From positions 84,099 through 148,098 of the forward strand of contig LVWS01000018.1 in NCBI GenBank assembly GCA_002083365.1: a stretch of DNA of 64,000 nt, in the 5' to 3' direction. The position numbers were made by a program, and so were the translations under genes. Positions 58,366 through 64,000 of the stretch are shown piece after piece. Numbering within the stretch: position 1 is the stretch's first letter; each line of letters starts with the position of its first letter. The notes beneath the pieces were generated by a model. The model did no database searches and was not told where the DNA came from. It saw only the letters and a program-made list of their open reading frames with translations. Origin of the DNA: Nitrospira sp. SG-bin1 (lineage in GTDB: Bacteria > Nitrospirota > Nitrospiria > Nitrospirales > Nitrospiraceae).

Positions 58366-59619
58366 CTACGAGAGCTTCACACGGCGGATCTTGTTTTCTC
58401 CCCGTTCACAGATATAGAGGTGGCCTTGGGAATCCAAGGCCAAACCCACGGGTGAATTCACCACGGCCTCGGTTCCGAGCAAACCGTCCCCGTGTCTCAC
58501 CATCCCGGCTGACTCCTTGGCCACGAACCGTGCGGCCCCGCAGCCGCCGATGTTCTTATCTTCATAACCGCTGTCTCCGTTCCCCGCAACCGTGGCAATG
58601 AGGCCGGTGCTCACATCCACTTTACGGACCCGGTGGTTCATCGTGTCGGAAATGTAAAGATTGTCCTCATGATCGAAAACCACGGCTTCCGGAGCATGCA
58701 ACATGGATCGGACGGCGGGCTTGTCGTCACCGTCGTACCCATACCGGCAAATACCCGCAACCGTGGAAACAATGCCCGTCCGTGAATCGATTTTTCTGAC
58801 GCGGTTGCTCCCTTTGTCGACAAGGTGCACGTCACCCCTACTGTCCACCGCGATCCCGACGATGTCGTACAGGCGCACGTCCATCGCGGGCTTTCCATCG
58901 TCCAGATACATCGACATATCCAGCCCATCGGAACAGACCGGCATGAGCCATCCTTGATCATCGCTGAAATCGATTCCGATCGCGTCGCCCGACAGCACGA
59001 CTAAATTTCGAGCGACCAACGGTTGCTCCCGCGCTTCATCTTCCACCGACCACGTTCCGGCAATCGTCGTGACCACACCTGTCTTAGGATCGAACCGTCT
59101 GATTTTATGCGCTTGGGTATCGGCGATGAAGAGGACATCATTACGGTCAAAGGCGATCGCCGCAGGCCAGGTCAGATTGACCTCCAACGCAGGACCATCT
59201 CCATTGAACCCGTGCTGACCCGTCCCGACTACCGTGGTGATGACACCGGTCTCGTGATCGACCTTTCGAATCCGGTTGCTCCCGGAATCGCAGATATACA
59301 AATTGTTCCGGGAATCGAACGCGACCCCTAGGGGCAAATAGAGCCCTGCTTCCGCGCAGGAGCCCTCGTCTCCGCTGTAACATGTTTCTCCGATGCCGGC
59401 GAAGTTATGAAGCGTGCCTTCTTGGAGATTGATGCGCCGAACTCGGTCGGACCCTGACTCGGCAAGGTAGAGCCACTGTTCCGTCTTGTCGAGCGCAATG
59501 TGATGGGGGAGCGGAATGCCGGCTTTCACCGCCCGTTTGCCGTCCCCCGTGCTTCGGGCCTTGCCGTTCCCGGCAAAGGTTTCAATGTAGCCGACCGCCA
59601 ATTCGAGTTCGGTGCTCAT
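58366..59619 (-). CDS. NHL-repeat beta-propeller protein
   Basis: 417 residues from the ATG at 59619. At least five NHL-type blades are visible, each with a (L/V)YI(A/C)DS.SNR(I/V)RK(I/V)D pattern and a following GxxTTVVGTG or STVAGIC stretch. No signal peptide is apparent, so it may be cytoplasmic or exported with a partner. Cysteines at CYSGDEGSC and GGCGAARF add possible disulphides or ligands. The TatA gene ends 11 bp upstream. NHL propellers act as interaction platforms; a role in the oxidoreductase module is inferred from position. Confidence 0.88.
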   Translation of the reverse strand: MSTELELAVGYIETFAGNGKARSTGDGKRAVKAGIPLPHHIALDKTEQWLYLAESGSDRVRRINLQEGTLHNFAGIGETCYSGDEGSCAEAGLYLPLGVAFDSRNNLYICDSGSNRIRKVDHETGVITTVVGTGQHGFNGDGPALEVNLTWPAAIAFDRNDVLFIADTQAHKIRRFDPKTGVVTTIAGTWSVEDEAREQPLVARNLVVLSGDAIGIDFSDDQGWLMPVCSDGLDMSMYLDDGKPAMDVRLYDIVGIAVDSRGDVHLVDKGSNRVRKIDSRTGIVSTVAGICRYGYDGDDKPAVRSMLHAPEAVVFDHEDNLYISDTMNHRVRKVDVSTGLIATVAGNGDSGYEDKNIGGCGAARFVAKESAGMVRHGDGLLGTEAVVNSPVGLALDSQGHLYICERGENKIRRVKLS

Positions 59620-59630
59620 ACGCGGATGTG

Positions 59631-59909
59631 TCAGGCTCGTGGAGCCGGCTGCGCAGCGGCCCCTGCAGGCTGATTCAATGCCGCACTCTGGGTTGAAGAC
59701 GCGGCGGTCACCGGTTGAGGGGCGGCGGCCTGTTGCACGGCCGCCTGAGCCTCGGCTTCGATCGCATCCGCCTCGTGGACGGACTTCTTGAATCCCTTGA
59801 TCGCCTTGCCGAGTCCCTCGCCCAATTGCGGCAATTTCCCCGCCCCGAAAATAATCAGCACGATCATGAGTATGAGAACCAGTTCGGTGAACCCTAGACT
59901 GCCAAACAT
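59631..59909 (-). CDS. tatA: Sec-independent translocase protein TatA/E
   Basis: 92 residues. MFGSLGFTELVLILMIVLIIFGAGKLPQLGEGLGKAIKGFKK is the classic TatA transmembrane plus amphipathic helix; the tail is Ala/Gln/Pro-rich and disordered. TatA pores export folded cofactor-containing enzymes, such as molybdopterin oxidoreductases. No tatC is nearby, but the placement inside the NxrC-like cluster suggests dedicated export of its enzymes. Confidence 0.95.
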   Translation of the reverse strand: MFGSLGFTELVLILMIVLIIFGAGKLPQLGEGLGKAIKGFKKSVHEADAIEAEAQAAVQQAAAPQPVTAASSTQSAALNQPAGAAAQPAPRA

Positions 59910-59936
59910 AGTACACCTCTTCCTAAAAGTGGTGAA

Positions 59937-60743
59937 TTAGGACCTCGGACCATCCTTGGGTTTCTTGGCAAACCGCTCCTTCAACCGTTTGCGGGCCTGC
60001 TCCGCCTGCTCGAACATCTTGCATTTGTCATACACGCCGATGAGGTTGTAATACGCGAGCGGTTCATCCGGGTTGTGTTCCACCGCACTCTCCATGACTC
60101 TGACCGCCAGATCGGTTTTCTTGTGGCTGAGCGCGATTTCCATCAGTTTGAAGCTCGATTCCATGTGTTTAGGGTCCAGCTCCAGAGTACGAAGATAGCA
60201 CTGAATCCCCATGTCGATCGTGTTGTAGTCGGACACCTGAGGATTATCCAGCTCGATATAGACCCCGGCGAGGTTGTACCAAGCGATCGGATCATCCGGC
60301 GTGATTTCGACGAGGCGCTCATAGAAATCCTTCGCTTCCATGTATTGTTTCTTGTCCGCGTGAAGCCTTCCAAGGTTGAACAACGCCAGGACATCATGGG
60401 GGAAGATCTCCAACGCATGTCGAAACTCGGCTGCGGCTTCATCGGTCATGCCCTTGGTCGCGTAGATCGTGCCAAGATTCGCGTAATACATGGCCAACGA
60501 CCGATTCATTTCCGCGCGAAGCGATTCCGCCATCTCGATCGCTTTCTTGACCTCGGCCAGCGCATCGTCGAGCCGGCCTTTGCTGAAGTACAATTCCCCG
60601 AGCCGACAACGGGCCTGAAAGTCATCGGGTTCGGCGGCCAACAATTTTTCGATGCCGGAGATTTCCTCGTCCGGCGTGAGCGGCTGATCGCCTGGATCAA
60701 GCACGGTCTCTGACTGCGATGGCGTCGATCCTGGATTTTCCAT
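59937..60743 (-). CDS. TPR-repeat protein
   Basis: 268 residues with at least five tetratricopeptide units between about 30 and 255 (FQARCRLGELYFSKGRLDDAL; MYYANLGTIYATKGMTDEAA; VLALFNLGRLHADKKQYMEA; IAWYNLAGVYIELDN; PLAYYNLIGVYDKCKMFEQA). No signal peptide. Genes on both sides (membrane protein, TatA) and short gaps imply one transcript. It is probably an assembly scaffold. Confidence 0.88.
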   Translation of the reverse strand: MENPGSTPSQSETVLDPGDQPLTPDEEISGIEKLLAAEPDDFQARCRLGELYFSKGRLDDALAEVKKAIEMAESLRAEMNRSLAMYYANLGTIYATKGMTDEAAAEFRHALEIFPHDVLALFNLGRLHADKKQYMEAKDFYERLVEITPDDPIAWYNLAGVYIELDNPQVSDYNTIDMGIQCYLRTLELDPKHMESSFKLMEIALSHKKTDLAVRVMESAVEHNPDEPLAYYNLIGVYDKCKMFEQAEQARKRLKERFAKKPKDGPRS

Positions 60744-60761
60744 AATTCTCTCGCTCTGAAA

Positions 60762-61886
60762 CTAAGCCTTCCCGGCAAGGAGCCCGTCGGATGCGGGCAC
60801 CACAGGGCCGGCGGTGGCCGACAGCGATTCGGCGGCGGTTGGTTTTACTCGATCAAGGGCAAGCAACATGACTCCCAGAACGACCATCAACGTCAGGTTC
60901 GAAAATAGTAACGCATACCCGGCAATGAACATGAGCCCGATCCCATAGCCGGCCAGTCGCCCGGTCATCAGCAACTTGACGACCGTGTAGGACCAACAGA
61001 GGAACCCGCCGACATACAGTGCAAACGGGAGATAAAAGGTGTAGCCCATTCCAAACTGAAAAATCCAGCCAATACCCTGTGACGCCTGCCGGAAGACAGC
61101 CGCAAACCCCGGGCTCACCGTCTCTAAGACATAGTCGACGATGATAAGCGAAGAAAAAACGAGCCCCGTGGTCGACCAAAACCAGATGGCCCTGTTCCGT
61201 TGCCGACGATTCTTGGTTCGGAGCGACAAGCTCTTGCTCTTGCCATAGACTACGAATACCGTGAAACTGGCGACCACCATCAACGCTTCACCGATGCGAT
61301 GAGATTCGTACACCAAGGGAGGCGCCGCCAAGGTTCCCAGAAAACCATAGATCGTCGAAACGATCTGATAGTACAACCACCCCGCAACACCCAAGTAATA
61401 GGTGACCGCCAGCATCCGTTGCGACGGCGCACGATGAGTCATCACATATTCCGACACAAGCGCCGTCAGGACCAGCAGCGTCAGCCCGTTGTAAACGACC
61501 GCCCCCAACATGCCCGGCTGCACAACGAGAAACACCACCGTCAACAGCAACAAGAGCGCCGTCCCCACGCTGCCGAGTCTGCCGAGCCATGCCCTCTCGG
61601 CTCCTCCCCATCGATGGGCCAAGGTCAACGCGAGAGCCAAGAATAGCAGCACGGCGACAATGTTGAGGAGCCATGTGCCGACCTCCGTCAAGCCGGTGAA
61701 GGTGGGTGTGATCCACGGGTGTTCGGCCGCGATTTTGCTGAGATGCATCCCGAGACGGGAGACAAGGCGATACAGAACCAGTTCAAGGAAGGCGGCGAGG
61801 AGAACGAGTTTGACGGTATATTCGAACAGCGGACCGAGATCCGAAATTTTCCCCGACAACCGTTCGTTTAGAGCCGTCGTCTTCAT
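60762..61886 (-). CDS. Polytopic membrane protein of unknown function
   Basis: 374 residues with about ten hydrophobic helices (clusters near 22-48, 70-90, 105-128, 132-150, 160-185, 200-220, 240-262, 280-312, 320-350). Basic loop SKSLSLRTKNRRQRNR near 222-235 is cytoplasmic. It has a His in EHPWITPTF and YESHRIGEAL that could be ligands, but no known cytochrome b or quinol motif. The ATG at 61886 is the only good start. It lies 18 bp before the TPR gene. It may be the membrane part of the respiratory module; unassigned. Confidence 0.72.
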   Translation of the reverse strand: MKTTALNERLSGKISDLGPLFEYTVKLVLLAAFLELVLYRLVSRLGMHLSKIAAEHPWITPTFTGLTEVGTWLLNIVAVLLFLALALTLAHRWGGAERAWLGRLGSVGTALLLLLTVVFLVVQPGMLGAVVYNGLTLLVLTALVSEYVMTHRAPSQRMLAVTYYLGVAGWLYYQIVSTIYGFLGTLAAPPLVYESHRIGEALMVVASFTVFVVYGKSKSLSLRTKNRRQRNRAIWFWSTTGLVFSSLIIVDYVLETVSPGFAAVFRQASQGIGWIFQFGMGYTFYLPFALYVGGFLCWSYTVVKLLMTGRLAGYGIGLMFIAGYALLFSNLTLMVVLGVMLLALDRVKPTAAESLSATAGPVVPASDGLLAGKA

Positions 61887-61935
61887 GACCGTTCTCGCAC
61901 CAATCCTTCATTATAGCCGCCGTAAAAAAATCCGG

Positions 61936-63714
61936 TCAACGTGCGGCCATCGGCGCCTGTCCTGCGCCTTCTTTCGCCCTTGAGATGTACAGAAGCCCAT
62001 CCGCCATCGCATAGTTGAAGGGCAGCTCGCACACGACTTCGCTGATCCGTTCATAGACATACCGATACAGCCGTTCCGCCTCATCGGGAGTCATCCCTTC
62101 CTGCACTTCATAAAAAAATCCGAGACTCAGGTCTTCCGCCGAGGGACGCATGATGCGCCGAATCCCGTATCCGCCCGGATCGCTCATGATGGGCGCTTCC
62201 TTTTCCAAGTCGAACAGGCAGGGTTGGCAAGAAAATCCATACGACTCGTGAAGCTTTTTGTTTTCGACGATAAAGTTCATGGTTTCCAGCGCTTCTTCTT
62301 CTTTTTCCGTGGGGAACCCGACGATGATGTAACAATGCACGGCGATGCCGAGATCCACGCAGTCATCCGCGATCCGCCGGACCCATTCTTGCTTGATCCC
62401 CTTCTTCATGAAATCCATAATCCGCTGATTGAAAGACTCCAATCCAAAGACGATCTTCAAACATCCGGCATCCCGCATCGACGCCAACAGCTCGCGTGAG
62501 AGATTTTTCTCAAACCGCATCTCGCACGTCCATTTGACGTCGAGCTGTTTTTCGATCAATTGGTGACACAATCGCTTCGTCGGCGCCAATGCAAAGCACT
62601 CGTCGGTAAAGAAGAAGTGGCGCGCCCCATAGCGCTGTTTCAGCCATTGCAGCTCTTCGACCGTACGCCCCGGGTCCTTCTGCCGGAAATTCTGGTGATC
62701 GAGCGTCAGCGCGCAGAACGCACAATCTTTGTAGTAGCAACCCCGCGAAAACTGGACCGGTAACACCGGTTCCGGAGACAAGTAACGATCCAGCGGAAAT
62801 CCGTCATAATTCGGCGCGGGGAGCTGATTGACATTTTCCGAATAGAACGGTTGGTTGACCGTGATTTTGCCGTTCTGTCGATAGATCAGGTTTGGGACTT
62901 TGCTGTAATCTTTTTTGCCGGCCAACTGATTCACGAGTTCCAGCAACGCCGTCTCTCCCTCGAATACGACGATGTCGTCGGCTAACTCGAAGAGACTCGG
63001 ACATCGGCGAATGTTGTCCACCAGACGGGTGAAAATGCTGCCCCCGATGGTCACATGAAGATCCGGAGCGGCTTCTTTGATCAGTCGACAGAGCGTGAGG
63101 CCTGGTATGATTTGCGACGTGGCTGTGATCGAAACCCCAATGAGATCAGGACGGCTGTCGACGATCGACGAGATGAACCGGTTCCGAAACAGACTCAGGT
63201 AGGGATTCTGCGCTTCATCACGAACGACTCGCATGAGGTCTTTAGAGGAATAAATGGAATAGTTCCCAAACTGATTGTCCACGACCGTGAGCCTGGTCGG
63301 GAAATAGATCGCGGAGACCACTTCCAACCACTTGTCGATCATGAAGAGGCTCGCCCGATAGGCATCCGGATCGTAAAATCCTTCGCTGCGCAACGTTTCC
63401 TTCGCAAGCTCAATGCGATCTGCGAGATAGGAAAACCGGTCGAGCGAGTCCGTCACCTTCACGTAATGTTCGCGACTTCCGTGCCCCGTCTCCCCGGTCT
63501 GAGTCCGTTCAAGTTCACGCTGTTTGGCGACCAGCCGTTGATGGACCTCTGCCGCATAGTCTCTGGTGAGCACCGCGTCCAACAATTCGATCCCGAGGTC
63601 CCGCTGCGAGACGTCGGAAATGCCGCCCTGATGCAAAAATCCAGTCAGGGACGGCAAGCTAAGATACGGTTGAGAAGGATGCCAGGTAGGGGGAAAAAGC
63701 AACGAGACTTTCAT
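61936..63714 (-). CDS. Radical SAM protein with B12-binding-like N-terminus
   Basis: 592 residues. The N-terminal 260 residues resemble a cobalamin-binding Rossmann fold (KVSLLFPPTWHPSQPYLSLPSL; PDLIGVSITATSQIIPGL; VTIGGSIFTRL). The radical SAM core follows with cysteines C326, C331 and C334 (SRGCYYKDCAFCAL), a CX4CX2C spacing rather than the common CX3CX2C, then FFFTDECF and VFGLESFNQRIMDFMKKG. The classical DxHxxG cobalamin motif was not found. It may modify a small molecule or a protein cofactor; the substrate is unknown. It is the first gene of the minus-strand module. Confidence 0.88.
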   Translation of the reverse strand: MKVSLLFPPTWHPSQPYLSLPSLTGFLHQGGISDVSQRDLGIELLDAVLTRDYAAEVHQRLVAKQRELERTQTGETGHGSREHYVKVTDSLDRFSYLADRIELAKETLRSEGFYDPDAYRASLFMIDKWLEVVSAIYFPTRLTVVDNQFGNYSIYSSKDLMRVVRDEAQNPYLSLFRNRFISSIVDSRPDLIGVSITATSQIIPGLTLCRLIKEAAPDLHVTIGGSIFTRLVDNIRRCPSLFELADDIVVFEGETALLELVNQLAGKKDYSKVPNLIYRQNGKITVNQPFYSENVNQLPAPNYDGFPLDRYLSPEPVLPVQFSRGCYYKDCAFCALTLDHQNFRQKDPGRTVEELQWLKQRYGARHFFFTDECFALAPTKRLCHQLIEKQLDVKWTCEMRFEKNLSRELLASMRDAGCLKIVFGLESFNQRIMDFMKKGIKQEWVRRIADDCVDLGIAVHCYIIVGFPTEKEEEALETMNFIVENKKLHESYGFSCQPCLFDLEKEAPIMSDPGGYGIRRIMRPSAEDLSLGFFYEVQEGMTPDEAERLYRYVYERISEVVCELPFNYAMADGLLYISRAKEGAGQAPMAAR

Positions 63715-63843
63715 GCGACGCCGGTCCTTTTATGCTTGAAAATCAGTAGGTTCGAGACGTTGTCTTCTTATACCCTCCGCACTTCTCGAAATGCAATCCT
63801 ACCAAACGGGACAACACCGAATCCGGGCTGCTGAATCATTCAG

Positions 63844-63900
63844 AAAAAAGGCCCCGAACCGTTCCCACAGTTACCGGGATCCCGATCCGAGGCCTTTTTA
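63844..63900. terminator. Bidirectional terminator hairpin
   Basis: AAAAAAGGCC (63844-63853) pairs with GGCCTTTTT (63891-63899), with further G-C pairing inside around a long imperfect loop. T runs lie at both ends. It sits 51 bp past the stop of the partial gene at the right edge and would end its minus-strand transcript. Confidence 0.72.
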
Positions 63901-63950
63901 ACTTTACGCGACGCCGGCGATTGCCGCAGTCGGTCCAGAACAGTTCAGCG

Positions 63951-64000
63951 CTACAGCTTCAGCGTGAACCAGGTCGACAGCGACTTCATGCCGTTCCGCT
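63951..64000 (-). CDS. C-terminus of a gene running off the right edge (probable outer-membrane barrel)
   Basis: On the minus strand the last 16 codons read RNGMKSLSTWFTLKL then TAG at 63951-63953. The ending WFTLKL, alternating hydrophobic and polar, resembles the last strand of porin-type beta-barrels. Too little is visible for a family call. Confidence 0.5.
   Translation of the reverse strand, partial: RNGMKSLSTWFTLKL

Noticed and set aside
1..64000. CRISPR array or cas genes
   Set aside because: No regularly spaced short repeats were seen and no Cas motifs were found in any frame.

Overview
The window looks like chromosome of a Nitrospira-like bacterium (phylum Nitrospirota). This is inferred from gene content, not from a marker gene: a SmbP-type small metal-binding protein, several five-haem c-type cytochromes, an ethylbenzene-dehydrogenase-gamma/NxrC-like haem protein next to TatA and an NHL-repeat protein, a K+-independent H+-pyrophosphatase and a Pup-like protein. 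No rRNA gene, CRISPR array or prophage was seen.

Layout. 1-8.7 kb (minus strand) is one long housekeeping run: ffh-rpsP-rimM-trmD-rplS-rnhB-yraN-ftsE-ftsX-envC-ctpA, linking protein targeting, ribosome maturation and cell-wall cleavage at division. 8.79-11.50 kb is a sharply bounded mobile element with 18-bp terminal inverted repeats (17/18) and a perfect 8-bp target duplication. It carries an IS1-type transposase plus unusual cargo: a small basic protein, a coiled-coil/winged-helix protein, a tRNA-like gene with an abnormal anticodon arm, and a Phd/RelE-type toxin-antitoxin pair. It landed between two divergent promoters and left both intact. 11.6-25.7 kb holds DUF4321, uvrB, an RRM RNA-binding protein, an M28 peptidase, a TolC-type protein, a CPBP-type membrane protein, an MBL-fold hydrolase and uvrA. 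25.8-31.9 kb has a membrane-anchored unknown, an animal-type haem peroxidase, DUF3422 and YqgE. 31.9-41 kb has a C-N hydrolase, SmbP, a rhodanese, a pentahaem cytochrome coupled to a deacetylase-like gene, a guanine-deaminase-like gene, two unknowns, PepF and a Fur-box-controlled bfd. 41-49 kb has an exported flavodoxin, DUF192, spoT-recJ, an orphan Pup/UBact-like gene and hppA.

49.3-54.1 kb is a patchy accessory stretch: a PQQ-type sugar dehydrogenase lipoprotein, a methyltransferase with a decayed partial copy, VapBC, a frameshifted zinc-ribbon gene and AbiH. 54.1-63.7 kb (minus strand) is a probable respiratory module: radical SAM protein, polytopic membrane protein, TPR protein, TatA, NHL protein, NxrC-like haem protein, PDZ protein and two five-haem cytochromes. 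A MITE-like repeat lies between the two cytochromes. The window ends in the C-terminus of another minus-strand gene that reads like an outer-membrane barrel protein.

Two functional threads stand out. One is periplasmic electron transfer (multihaem cytochromes, NxrC-like protein, Tat translocon, PDZ and NHL scaffolds), as expected for a nitrite oxidiser or related chemolithotroph. The other is genome plasticity concentrated in the passenger transposon and in the 51.6-54.1 kb defence/toxin patch. All functions are read from sequence motifs only; no database search was possible.
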